Below, in pieces: positions 1-6,089 of a stretch of 33,543 bases of DNA. The position numbers and the translations under genes are program-made. The notes beneath the pieces are model-generated. The model was not told where the DNA came from. It did not search any database and saw only the letters and a list, made by a program, of their open reading frames with translations. This DNA comes from a virus: positions 1 through 33,543 of IMG/VR virus record IMGVR_UViG_3300035162_002567; one strand, 5' to 3'. The first letter of the stretch is position 1. Each line of letters opens with the position of its first letter.

Positions 1-386
1 TGCGGAGCGCCGACTTCTTCCGCTGAGAATATTCCCCACGTTGTTCGATAACCCAATTCTTCCAGATCTGAGATGACTGTGGAGAGTCCCAGCGTGATGT
101 GTCCTTGCACGTTCTCGAAGAAACATCGAACAGGTCTAATTGTTCTGACGTGTTCCTTGATATAGGGCCACAAGTGTCGTGGATCATCTTCCCCCCCCCG
201 TTGCCCAGCTTGGCTGAACGGTTGGCAGGGATAACCTGCAAGCATGACATCAACTTTGTCTCGAAAAATCTGTGCTGGGAAGGTTTTAAGATTTGTCCAC
301 AAAGGCGCTGGAACCATGTGTCCCTTTTCCATTTTCTCAAGAGTGAGCTTTTGGACATAGGCTTCGATCTCACAAAAAGCGATGAG
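1..386. repeat. Left copy of 386-bp terminal direct repeat
   Basis: Bases 1-386 match 33158-33543 in the same orientation with no indels. I count seven differences, all transitions, at left-copy positions 127, 131, 149, 202, 204, 267 and 323 (about 98.2% identity). Both copies lie inside the same methyltransferase gene, so the simplest reading is that the contig overlaps itself: the genome is circular or circularly permuted with unit length 33,157 bp, and the two ends were assembled from slightly different population variants. A real terminal repeat is less likely, since its copies should be identical. Confidence 0.95.
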
Positions 387-482
387 TCGATGATTGTATC
401 CAGCAAGCTCAAGTCCTCGCTCGATTCCACCATATCCGCTACATAATGAGATGACAGTGGGTAATTCTTCGGCAATATCCAC
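1..482 (-). CDS. Cytosine-C5 DNA methyltransferase, N-terminal part (partial, continues at right end)
   Basis: This is the N-terminal half of a cytosine-C5 DNA methyltransferase, which transfers methyl from S-adenosylmethionine to cytosine C5 in duplex DNA. It is cut by the left window edge and continues in the right-end repeat. Residues 11-22 give motif I (SLCSGYGG, AdoMet binding), E38/E40 follow, residues 82-90 give motif IV with catalytic Cys86 (GYPCQPFS), ENV at 123-125 is motif VI, and HQRKR follows just past residue 160 in the right copy. The in-frame start is GTG at 482, two bases downstream of an out-of-frame ATG (484) that overlaps the previous gene's stop as TAATG. That ATG opens a second frame which is also free of stops across this segment and later carries the C-terminal half of the enzyme. 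A G9 run lies inside motif-IV-proximal sequence but does not break the frame here. Confidence 0.85.
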   Translation of the reverse strand, partial: MDIAEELPTVISLCSGYGGIERGLELAGYNHRLIAFCEIEAYVQKLTLEKMEKGHMVPAPLWTNLKTFPAQIFRDKVDVMLAGYPCQPFSQAGQRGGEDDPRHLWPYIKEHVRTIRPVRCFFENVQGHITLGLSTVISDLEELGYRTTWGIFSAEEVGAP

Positions 483-483
483 A

Positions 484-843
484 TTATGCAGCCTTTAAAA
501 ATCCTTTAAGACACGCCTCACCCTGTGCTTTTAGTGTGTAGAAACGTGTTTGTGAAAGTTTTAGATCGTAGGTAGTCCGTTCACGTCCGTATAAATATAG
601 GTATCGCACTACGGCTACGGCTTCTCCGCAATCAGAATGCAACAAAGCATTCATCGCCAGGTTAATTTTGTTCAATCCGGCCGGAGGGATAACGCCTTTT
701 GGCAACGAGCTTTCAAAACCAGAGTCGCCTGGGGAATGTAATATCCGCCAGATAGCCGTACTGCTGGGGTATGAGCCATGCTCTGCGTTTGACCACCAGA
801 TAGCCCATTCATCCAATAGCTGTGACAACCAATCATTGTGCAA
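484..843 (-). CDS. Antitermination protein Q-like regulator (putative)
   Basis: A 119-aa protein that resembles the phage antiterminator Q family in layout: a short Trp-rich N-terminus (LLDEWAIWW), a conserved Tyr-Pro-Ser segment, a middle part rich in Ala/Leu around residues 60-85, and a C-terminal helix-turn-helix-like LSQTRFYTLKAQGEACL that would contact DNA or RNA polymerase. I recognise the style, not a specific homologue. Its place fits: last regulatory gene after a P-like and a NinG-like gene, as Q is in lambdoid phages. It would let RNA polymerase read through terminators into the late genes. The stop is coupled to the methyltransferase (TAATG). It overlaps the upstream small ORF by 11 bases. 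An ArpU/RinA-type late activator is the alternative. Confidence 0.5.
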   Translation of the reverse strand: MHNDWLSQLLDEWAIWWSNAEHGSYPSSTAIWRILHSPGDSGFESSLPKGVIPPAGLNKINLAMNALLHSDCGEAVAVVRYLYLYGRERTTYDLKLSQTRFYTLKAQGEACLKGFLKAA

Positions 844-1021
844 TTTCTATCTCCTCCCATTCGCCAGGATAAATATGTAAACCATCATCAAGTTCTTCGC
901 ACTCAATCGCTCGGCATTCGAGTACACAAGAGCGACCATCCTTGAGTACCAAGACATCCATATCACCGTTCTCTATCACTTTTAATCTAAGTTCGAACAA
1001 TGTTCTGCCTCGGAATGTCAA
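833..1021 (-). CDS. Small acidic hypothetical protein
   Basis: A 62-aa unrecognised ORF between the NinG-like and Q-like genes. Its first in-frame start is a TTG at 1021, two bases after the upstream stop; a later ATG (MDVLVL) would give about 42 residues. The product is acidic, with alternating hydrophobic residues suggesting a small beta-rich fold (DVLVL, SCVLE), and ends EEIEIAQ. It overlaps the next gene by 11 bases and fills the space exactly, which is the main reason to believe it. No function can be assigned. Confidence 0.5.
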   Translation of the reverse strand: MTFRGRTLFELRLKVIENGDMDVLVLKDGRSCVLECRAIECEELDDGLHIYPGEWEEIEIAQ

Positions 1022-1023
1022 AG

Positions 1024-1458
1024 TTAGTCGTAATTCTGAAACTCAATGCGTCCTGTTTGCCCTTCGTCTCTAAGTTTTCGCATTCGCCTAAATTCAAGTC
1101 TGTAGTGTTTTGAGATTTCTTTTCTTTCGGCCTTTGAATACTTGATGCGCACGTCATTGACTCGCTCCCTTAAAATTTCCATGTGTTCTTCGCCCAGGTA
1201 ATCATTCAGCCATCGGATAAATTGTGCTGGGTTTTCAGTAAAATATCGGTGTTCATAATGCGTCAGTGAAACTGCATTCATGCCATTCCAACGCACATTT
1301 TTGTTTCTACGACCATAGATATGGCAACATTCCAGGGACTGAGATTTGCCAGCCGCTTGGCCGTCTAAGCTAATAAACTTGGTACGCTCGCATGTCCAAT
1401 ACGCACGCTCTCTCACACATAATGAAAACCAGTTATCTAAAGCGTCTCGTTTAATCAT
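1024..1458 (-). CDS. NinG/Rap-like recombination protein
   Basis: A 144-aa protein resembling lambda NinG (Rap), a structure-specific nuclease or recombination-assisting protein. The family pattern is visible: DNWFSLCVRERAYWTCE near residues 6-22, then a metal/HNH-like ECCHIYGRR with a following VRW...NA, then NPAQFIRWL and a basic C-terminal helix rich in Arg/Lys. Only one Cys follows the Trp (WTCERT), so the usual paired-cysteine zinc knuckle looks degenerate. I chose ATG 1458 because it overlaps the upstream stop as ATGA; a longer ORF to 1512 exists but would run far into the previous gene. Gene order (P-like, NinG-like, Q-like) supports the call. Function is from the family, not shown here. 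Confidence 0.65.
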   Translation of the reverse strand: MIKRDALDNWFSLCVRERAYWTCERTKFISLDGQAAGKSQSLECCHIYGRRNKNVRWNGMNAVSLTHYEHRYFTENPAQFIRWLNDYLGEEHMEILRERVNDVRIKYSKAERKEISKHYRLEFRRMRKLRDEGQTGRIEFQNYD

Positions 1459-1772
1459 GATCTTCTCTGATTTGCATTGATTGACCGCCAGACATCGATA
1501 CCCATGATCCATTGTTCTCTTTGTGTGTGGATCAATATTTTTTCGTATTCCGCTGCGGTTAATTTTTTAACAGCTGTATCGTATTCAGGCGATAAAAGCG
1601 CTTGTCTTTCACGCTCGGCTACAGTGCCAGAGGTCGGCATCGCAATAGCTTTTGCCACCTTTAAGCCTTCTTTGGCAGCGGTAAATTCTGCGCATGCATT
1701 CGCATAGGCATGATCTGATTCACCTAAGTCATTTAGCCATTTCTCGACCATATGTTCGTTAGGTAAGCTCAT
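1455..1772 (-). CDS. Conserved phage hypothetical protein (105 aa)
   Basis: A mostly helical 105-aa protein with the pattern SLPNEHMVEKWLNDL, an Ala-rich helix around residues 20-42, GTVAERERQALLSPEY around 49-64, and a basic WRSINANQRRS end. I recognise this as a type often found beside phage recombination/NinG genes, without a known function. It overlaps the downstream NinG-like start by four bases (ATGA) and the upstream 62-aa gene by 14 bases, so it is translationally coupled within the leftward early operon. Confidence 0.7.
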   Translation of the reverse strand: MSLPNEHMVEKWLNDLGESDHAYANACAEFTAAKEGLKVAKAIAMPTSGTVAERERQALLSPEYDTAVKKLTAAEYEKILIHTQREQWIMGIDVWRSINANQRRS

Positions 1773-1947
1773 TCACGAACTCCTTTGCTTCAGTGAGATC
1801 AAAGAAGTTTTTAAGTATCTTTCCATTTTCATAAACCAAATAACTCCATCTATCTTGAGTTCGCCCTGCAACAATTCGATGTTTGCCATTCTCCAAAACA
1901 TACTTATTTAATTTTCGCCAGGACGTTTTTGATTTGCGTGAGGCCAT
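1759..1947 (-). CDS. Small basic hypothetical protein (62 aa)
   Basis: A 62-aa ORF with ATG start inside the end of the P-like gene. The N-terminus is strongly basic (MASRKSKTSWRKLNKY) and the rest reads as a small beta-hairpin plus helix: VLENGKHRIVAGRTQDRWSYLVYENGK, then LTEAKEFVNEL. The alternation of hydrophobic and polar residues and the operon packing (overlaps on both sides) suggest a real gene, possibly nucleic-acid binding. I do not recognise a family. Confidence 0.55.
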   Translation of the reverse strand: MASRKSKTSWRKLNKYVLENGKHRIVAGRTQDRWSYLVYENGKILKNFFDLTEAKEFVNELT

Positions 1948-2254
1948 GTGTTCTTTCTTCTTCGGTTCTTCGCTCTGAAATAGCTATGACGTTGTGATAT
2001 GTCGGCTTCTTTACCCGCTTCCCCAACTTAATAAATTCAGGGAGGGAGGGAGGAAAGACATGTCCATCAATCAGAAGTTTGTTTAGTCCTTCGACGACTT
2101 CGCTTTTGTCTAGCAGTGCTAATCCATTCACCCAGGTGTCTGATGGTTGGTGGCCGAAAGATTTGGTAAAACTGTTACCGTACATTTCCTGCAGCTTCAT
2201 CCAAACCCAGTTGGCTCTTAATCTCTTCTCATTATCTTGCATCTTTATCCCCAT
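1904..2254 (-). CDS. Phage replication protein P-like (putative helicase loader)
   Basis: A 116-aa protein with the layout of the phage replication protein P family, which loads the host helicase at the phage origin: an N-terminal W...L...YG..F segment, DTWVNGLALLD around residue 42, EGLNKLL, then PPSLPEFIKL, the family's most recognisable motif, followed by a basic tail. I prefer ATG 2254 (MGIKMQ); an upstream GTG at 2272 would add six residues (MGRALT). It sits third or fourth in the leftward early operon after HTH genes, where O/P genes lie in lambdoid phages. The protein is shorter than lambda P (233 aa), so only part of that function may be present. Confidence 0.5.
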   Translation of the reverse strand: MGIKMQDNEKRLRANWVWMKLQEMYGNSFTKSFGHQPSDTWVNGLALLDKSEVVEGLNKLLIDGHVFPPSLPEFIKLGKRVKKPTYHNVIAISERRTEEERTHGLTQIKNVLAKIK

Positions 2255-2256
2255 AG

Positions 2257-2373
2257 TTAACGCCCGTCCCACATCGCAAACTCTTTATCTCGATGTTTAT
2301 CTCCACCAGCTTGCGACGGCTTAGGAGGGATCGGGCCTAGTTTCCACACTATCCGGTTTCTTAATCCGGCCAA
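2257..2373 (-). CDS. Possible 38-aa ORF (TTG start)
   Basis: A short frame filling part of the gap between the winged-helix gene and the P-like gene. From a TTG at 2373, with AAGG nine bases upstream, it reads MAGLRNRIVWKLGP and ends DKEFAMWDGR, with the stop two bases before the P-like ATG. The Pro/Gly-rich middle and WDGR end look like protein rather than random sequence, but no ATG exists in the frame and it could be the remnant of a longer gene. The rest of the gap, 2374-2450, shows nothing convincing. Confidence 0.3.
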   Translation of the reverse strand: MAGLRNRIVWKLGPIPPKPSQAGGDKHRDKEFAMWDGR

Positions 2374-2450
2374 TCCGAGTAACCTTTCTTGCTATACCGC
2401 TCGGTCATTTGCGGCTCTGGGATAAGCGGCCCAGTCCTGACGATGATGTT

Positions 2451-2741
2451 TTAAACAGCAATCCAAACAGTAGAACCATCTCTAGTTCTGCCTGAATCAC
2501 GCAGTAAGTATCTTTTAGCCAGCTCATTCACCCTGGGGCAAACAGTTTGTAACTTCATGCCATTGCTTTCGGCTATTTCATTGTTAGTCGCCCCGCGAAG
2601 GGAACGGCCTTTAACAAAGGCTAGTACAATGGCTCGCTTGGTTGGTGCTTTTGGTTGTATTGCTTTCGCTGCTGCTTTACTGGTGCGGCTGCTACGCTGA
2701 TATGGCGCAGGGACATCAAAGAGTCCTATTTGTTGTTGCAT
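2451..2741 (-). CDS. Winged-helix DNA-binding protein (putative replication/regulatory)
   Basis: A 96-aa protein with a disordered Ala/Lys/Pro-rich N-terminus (residues 1-37) and a C-terminal winged-helix-like domain: TKRAIVLAFVKGRS, TNNEIAESNGMKLQTVCPRVNELAKRYLL as helix-turn-helix, then DSGRTRDGSTVWIAV as the beta wing. Start ATG 2741 has GGAGAA seven bases upstream; the longer frame to 2756 needs a TTG. It overlaps the end of the Cro-like gene. Similar wHTH proteins in phages sit in the O/P position and may bind the origin or act as regulators. I cannot tell which. Confidence 0.65.
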   Translation of the reverse strand: MQQQIGLFDVPAPYQRSSRTSKAAAKAIQPKAPTKRAIVLAFVKGRSLRGATNNEIAESNGMKLQTVCPRVNELAKRYLLRDSGRTRDGSTVWIAV

Positions 2742-2953
2742 CGGCACTTCTCCCAAAGTGGTGTAAAAAATCGAGGATGTATCTGACCATGACTTGCCCT
2801 GGCAACACGCATGCGGGACTTTTCAGGCACATAATTGTTTTTCATCCAGCCCATAACGGCCTGTCTGCTTACCCCCGCTTTTTCTGCATACGCTGTGAAA
2901 GTTTTACAACCAGAGGCTGCGATGGATTGTCTTACTAAGCGTCTGTGATTCAT
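2726..2953 (-). CDS. Cro/YdaS-like transcriptional regulator
   Basis: A 75-aa helix-turn-helix protein. The HTH reads FTAYAEKAGVSRQAVMGWMKNNYVPEKSRM, typical of YdaS/Cro-type phage regulators in which a small HTH is followed by a short basic tail. It is the first gene of the leftward operon and faces the divergent control region, so it probably represses one or both early promoters. ATG 2953 is preferred; a longer frame to 2992 lacks a good start. The ribosome site is weak (GATTAAATT). No convergent or divergent cI-type partner was found. Confidence 0.7.
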   Translation of the reverse strand: MNHRRLVRQSIAASGCKTFTAYAEKAGVSRQAVMGWMKNNYVPEKSRMRVARASHGQIHPRFFTPLWEKCRCNNK

Positions 2954-2973
2954 GCAATTTAATCTACAGCTAA

Positions 2974-2985
2974 AAGCACCTGCTT
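2974..2985. promoter_or_regulatory. Candidate operator: palindrome in the cro-like leader
   Basis: The sequence AAGCA-CC-TGCTT is a perfect 5+5 inverted repeat with a 2-base centre, 21 bases before the ATG of the Cro-like gene. Small dyads at this position are typical autoregulatory operators. I saw no clear second copy in the control region, so the assignment is tentative. Confidence 0.3.
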
Positions 2986-3035
2986 GCAACACAAAAATAC
3001 TTATTATGTGTTTTCTTCTGATTTCATCATTTTTC

Positions 3036-3066
3036 TATATACTTTCAATGGTTTTTGTTTATAATT
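3036..3066 (+). promoter_or_regulatory. Candidate promoter of the recombination operon
   Basis: A perfect -10 hexamer TATAAT lies at 3060-3065, 43 bases before the first ATG of the plus-strand operon. No good -35 box is present at 16-18 bases; a TG two bases upstream of the hexamer may compensate. The whole 2954-3107 gap is AT-rich and is the only divergent region of the genome, so early promoters for both directions must lie here. Confidence 0.45.
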
Positions 3067-3107
3067 AGATCTGTTAAATAAATATATACATTTTTTGGGA
3101 GAAAAAC

Positions 3108-3239
3108 ATGAGAGACCAACCAACAATTTTTATGCCAAATTTGACACGTTATAAGGCACCTCGCAAGCCTGGCTACCTTTTACTGTCAATTCTTATTACC
3201 ACCAACATTATAGCTTTTCAGCTAGGAGGAATCTTATGA
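3108..3239 (+). CDS. Small single-pass membrane protein (43 aa)
   Basis: First gene of the plus-strand operon. It has a clear ribosome site (GGGAG, six bases before ATG). The N-terminal half is polar and basic (NLTRYKAPRKPGY) and residues 22-43 form a hydrophobic stretch (YLLLSILITTNIIAFQLGGIL) that could cross the membrane. Its stop overlaps the next start as ATGA, and the second gene's ribosome site AGGAGGA lies inside it, so it may also act as a leader ORF. No family recognised. Confidence 0.6.
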   Translation: MRDQPTIFMPNLTRYKAPRKPGYLLLSILITTNIIAFQLGGIL

Positions 3240-3628
3240 TTATCAAAAACGGAAAAGCAGACCAGGCAATTGAAGACCTAGTTTGGACGCATCATGCCAT
3301 TGACCTTGTTCCTGAATGGGAATTGACGGCCGCTGCAATGACGCTTTGGGGTGAAATTGCCGACGATGAGAAGTGGGAAGCTGTTACTTATCACGACTGG
3401 TCTGATACTTGCGAGCTGAAAAAAGAAGGCACGCTCCTCGAAGCCTTAACTGCTTTGGCGACTGCGGACCCAGGTGAAGAAAACATTAACCAGGTAAAAC
3501 ATTTAATTAGATCAAATGTGACGCACTACCTATCAGATCAAGTGGAAGAGCATTTTGAAGACTTGAAATGTGAAAAGGACTGGTCTGATCCAGACTACAA
3601 CCCCTATATAAACGAGGAGATGGCGTAA
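3236..3628 (+). CDS. Hypothetical acidic early protein (130 aa)
   Basis: Unrecognised protein with a strong ribosome site (AGGAGGA). It is acidic, Trp-rich (WTHHAIDLVPEWEL, TLWGEIADDEKW, DWSDTCE) and predicted mostly helical, with a Lys-poor acidic C-terminus (EDLKCEKDWSDPDY). Position upstream of the ERF-exonuclease pair and start/stop overlaps on both sides place it in the early recombination operon. Small acidic early proteins in this slot are often inhibitors of host nucleases or DNA mimics; that is only a suggestion from charge and location. Confidence 0.7.
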   Translation: MIIKNGKADQAIEDLVWTHHAIDLVPEWELTAAAMTLWGEIADDEKWEAVTYHDWSDTCELKKEGTLLEALTALATADPGEENINQVKHLIRSNVTHYLSDQVEEHFEDLKCEKDWSDPDYNPYINEEMA

Positions 3629-4191
3629 TGGAAAACGTAGAGCTTTATAAAGCACTGGCGAAAGCCAGAATGGAGTTCACCAAAGTTAAGTTTGACTCTG
3701 TGAACCCGCATTTCAAAAACAAGTTTGCCAGCCTAGCTAGCATGCACGATGCGACGATTGAAGCATTGTCGGCCAATGGCTTGATGATTCTGCAACTGCC
3801 AACCGACAACGATGGACGCTTTGCGCTTAAAACCGTATTAGCTCATGTCTCAGGCGCTAGCATCGAAACAACATTATTGATGCCGCCTACTAAAAACGAT
3901 GCACAAGGCATTGGCTCGGCGATGACGTATGCCAGGCGCTATAGCTATGCAGCCATGTTGAATATTGTCGGTGAACCCGATGATGACGCAGAGATAGCAA
4001 GCCAACCGATAGAGACCATTACAAAAGCAGAGGCCAGCCATTTATCTAAATTGATTGATTCTACGGAAACTGAAACAGCACAAGTGTTGGGTTTTTATAA
4101 GATCAAAAGTTTAGAGGAACTGCCTAAACTTCAATATAAAAGGGTTGTAAAAAGAATGGAGGATAAAGCGAATGAAAGCGCAAATTCTTGA
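3628..4191 (+). CDS. erf: ERF-family single-strand annealing protein
   Basis: A 187-aa ERF (essential recombination function) protein, which anneals complementary single strands and circularises or recombines phage DNA. Family signatures are seen in order: LYKALAKARMEF near the start, NPHFKNKFASLASM around residues 26-39, LSANGLMILQLP, then DAQGIGSAMTYARRYSYAAMLNIVGEPDDDAE around 91-123, the most diagnostic stretch. The C-terminal 60 residues are helical and variable. It is coupled to the exonuclease by a 20-base overlap, the usual annealase/exonuclease pairing of Red-like systems. Confidence 0.92.
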   Translation: MENVELYKALAKARMEFTKVKFDSVNPHFKNKFASLASMHDATIEALSANGLMILQLPTDNDGRFALKTVLAHVSGASIETTLLMPPTKNDAQGIGSAMTYARRYSYAAMLNIVGEPDDDAEIASQPIETITKAEASHLSKLIDSTETETAQVLGFYKIKSLEELPKLQYKRVVKRMEDKANESANS

Positions 4192-5041
4192 TTTAGTGCA
4201 AGGCAGCCAGGAATGGCTTGATGTGCGAAAGAATCACTTTTGTGCATCGGAGGCACCAAGTGTCATGTCTGTAAACCCATACTTCCCTAAGAACCCACGT
4301 CAGCTTGCTCAGAGCAAACGTGGCATGGTTAAGACATTTGTTAGCCATGCAATGAAAGAAGGCCATCGACTTGAGCCTTTGATTCGACAGCAAGTTGAGG
4401 ATGAACTGGAAATTGGTTTTATGCCGACAGTAATGGTGCAGGGCAAGTGCTTGGCATCGCTCGATGGTATTAACTTTGATGGCGATGTCATTCTTGAGAT
4501 CAAAACGACTCAATCGATGAATGCAACGGTAAAAGCCGCATTAGCTGGTCGCCCGAGTCTGCCACATCAGTACCAAATGCAGCATCAGCTGATGGTCTCT
4601 GGAGCAGATAAGTGTATTTACGCTTTGCGACATCCAGAGACTGAGGAGCTGATTTTAATTGATGTGTTCCCAGATCGGCTGATGCAGCAGAAACTCCAAC
4701 AAGCCTGGAAAGACTTTGAGCCTCTCATGTCTTGTGCTGAAACCGAGCTGCGTGATTTTGAGCCAATCCCAGATGATCTAAAGCCCTGGATAGATTCGTA
4801 TTTTGAGGCCAAAGATAATCATCAAAGCGCTGGGCAGAAGCTCGACATTGCTAAGAAACAACTCATGTCAGAGCTTGGCGGCTCTGGTGGCTGGGATGGC
4901 TTTAGCTTGCGGGTTCGCGAGCAAAGCAGAAAAGGCTCGCTAGATAAAGCAGCTTTGTTGAAAAAATACCCAAACATCAACCTGGCTGATTTTGAGAAAA
5001 AAGGCACCACATTCACAGTAATAGAGGATCTAAGAAAATGA
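4172..5041 (+). CDS. YqaJ-type phage recombination exonuclease
   Basis: A 289-aa YqaJ/lambda-exonuclease-fold nuclease that resects double-strand ends to make 3' single strands for the ERF partner. Visible are GSQEWLDVRK at 11-20 with ASEAPSVM (family N-terminal motif), HRLEPL (Glu68), LASLDG with Asp98, ILEIKT with Glu109 and Lys111 (the PD-(D/E)XK core), and HQYQMQHQLMVSG near 132-144, the conserved Gln-rich motif. The C-terminal 80 residues contain a coiled segment (DNHQSAGQKLDIAKKQL). It overlaps both neighbours and has no visible defect. Confidence 0.93.
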   Translation: MKAQILDLVQGSQEWLDVRKNHFCASEAPSVMSVNPYFPKNPRQLAQSKRGMVKTFVSHAMKEGHRLEPLIRQQVEDELEIGFMPTVMVQGKCLASLDGINFDGDVILEIKTTQSMNATVKAALAGRPSLPHQYQMQHQLMVSGADKCIYALRHPETEELILIDVFPDRLMQQKLQQAWKDFEPLMSCAETELRDFEPIPDDLKPWIDSYFEAKDNHQSAGQKLDIAKKQLMSELGGSGGWDGFSLRVREQSRKGSLDKAALLKKYPNINLADFEKKGTTFTVIEDLRK

Positions 5042-5337
5042 GTGATTATGACAACAACAACCAAGGAGCTGTTTGGAAGAATGAAAGGCGTGAAACCGAG
5101 AAGCATCCGCATTTTACCGGATCAGCGACGATCAATGGCGTTGATTACTACGTTAGCGCGTGGAAACGCGACTCTGAAGGCAATCCTAAAGCGCCAGCAT
5201 TAAAATTTAGCGTTACGCCTAAACTTGCTACTGTTATCCGAGCTTCGGATGTTCCGCCGAAACCTGCACACTTATATGGAATAAAAAATCAGCCGCCTGA
5301 GAACGATGAGCCTTTCAATGACGACATACCGTTTTAG
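5038..5337 (+). CDS. Single-stranded DNA-binding protein-like (OB fold, acidic tip)
   Basis: A 99-aa protein that looks like a minimal phage SSB: GAVWKNERRETEKHPHFTGSA, then INGVDYYVSAWKRDSEGNPKAPALKFSV as OB-fold strands, and a disordered tail ending NDDIPF, the acidic-aromatic tip used by bacterial SSBs to recruit partner proteins. It is smaller than host SSB (about 170 aa) and resembles DUF736-like proteins in the first 60 residues. Coupled to the exonuclease by an ATGA overlap; the trio annealase, exonuclease and SSB forms a complete recombination module. Confidence 0.75.
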   Translation: MSDYDNNNQGAVWKNERRETEKHPHFTGSATINGVDYYVSAWKRDSEGNPKAPALKFSVTPKLATVIRASDVPPKPAHLYGIKNQPPENDEPFNDDIPF

Positions 5338-5346
5338 GAGTAAAAA

Positions 5347-5523
5347 ATGTTTTTATCGGATAAAGAAGTGATTGAGTTGACTGGCTACAAGCAGCCGACA
5401 AAGCAATGTGTGAAATTAGAAGGGGATGGTATTCATTTTATAGCAGATAGATATGGTAAGCCGAAGGTCACCTGGGGAAATGTTGAGGCTGCAAATAGCC
5501 CTCGAAGGGGAAAGGATAGATAA
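5347..5523 (+). CDS. DUF4224 protein
   Basis: A 58-aa ORF with ribosome site GGAG six bases before ATG. The sequence FLSDKEVIELTGYKQPTKQ followed by a basic GKPKVTWGNVEAA is the DUF4224 pattern (LSD-E-ELTGY), a small phage/prophage protein usually found next to integrase or excisionase genes and probably DNA binding. No integrase follows here. The next ORF overlaps it in another frame. Confidence 0.75.
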   Translation: MFLSDKEVIELTGYKQPTKQCVKLEGDGIHFIADRYGKPKVTWGNVEAANSPRRGKDR

Positions 5524-5770
5524 ACGTGTCATAACCCTACAAGCAATTGTAGCTTATGTGGTTAAAAAATCAGAGTATGAGGAAGTCTATCTTCCCTTTG
5601 ATCAAAAGCCTTTGTACGCGCAAATGTCCGATGGTGACGATTGGACAGGCGTTTGCAGAGGTTGTGAGTATTTTGGAGACGATATTACAGATCCCACTGA
5701 TGGGGTTACGCGAGACATTACCGCATCTCTGGCGATCAACGACTACTTGCTACCACCCCATAGAGGTTAA
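5453..5770 (+). CDS. Hypothetical protein at end of recombination operon
   Basis: A 105-aa frame overlapping the DUF4224 end by 71 bases; an internal ATG at 5480 would give 96 aa with a 44-base overlap and is equally possible. Neither has a convincing ribosome site. Residues from about 26 onward look protein-like (ITLQAIVAYVVKKSEYEEVYLPF, then a Cys pair in GVCRGCEYFGDD) and the end is DYLLPPHRG. Its stop lies 35 bases inside the convergent last late gene. The unusual double overlap leaves doubt about the start; no family recognised. Confidence 0.5.
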   Translation: MVSRRSPGEMLRLQIALEGERIDKRVITLQAIVAYVVKKSEYEEVYLPFDQKPLYAQMSDGDDWTGVCRGCEYFGDDITDPTDGVTRDITASLAINDYLLPPHRG

Positions 5771-6089
5771 ATGTCAGCGCACTATTTACGCTTGAACGAA
5801 CGCCAATAGTATCGCCTGGGAGCAACGTGAACCCTGAACCTGAACCATAGGCCTGTAAAGCGTCGTTGATAGCACCTGAGGCGATACTGACGTCCCAGGC
5901 TAATGCGTTGGACTCGTCATAGGTCGAGCCGCCCACGTCATGAAATAAGCGAAAGGTGGCAGCCGAGCCTGTAGTGTTGGCTATTACGACTCTCAGGATT
6001 TCAGTTTGGATAATGGCTGTGAATCCGGCGGCAGCTGTTGTGTTCGCTGGACGTATCTGGGCCAGTAGGGAACCAGGTGCTAGACTCAT
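5736..6089 (-). CDS. Small virion-associated protein
   Basis: A 117-aa beta-rich protein, last gene of the late operon. The pattern RPANTTAAAGFTAI, VIANTTGSAATFRLFHDVGGSTYDESNALAWDV and a final TIGVRSSVNSALTFNLYG belongs to a recurrent small phage structural protein type with the STYDxxxAL motif, probably a jelly-roll-like decoration or tail component. It is coupled to the upstream ejection-protein gene by an ATGA-type overlap and meets the plus-strand operon tail to tail, with no room for a separate terminator. Confidence 0.7.
   Translation of the reverse strand: MSLAPGSLLAQIRPANTTAAAGFTAIIQTEILRVVIANTTGSAATFRLFHDVGGSTYDESNALAWDVSIASGAINDALQAYGSGSGFTLLPGDTIGVRSSVNSALTFNLYGVVASSR

Noticed and set aside
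99-446. Plus-strand 115-aa frame at the left end
   Set aside because: It lies opposite the methyltransferase N-terminal motifs and has no ribosome site; a shadow frame.
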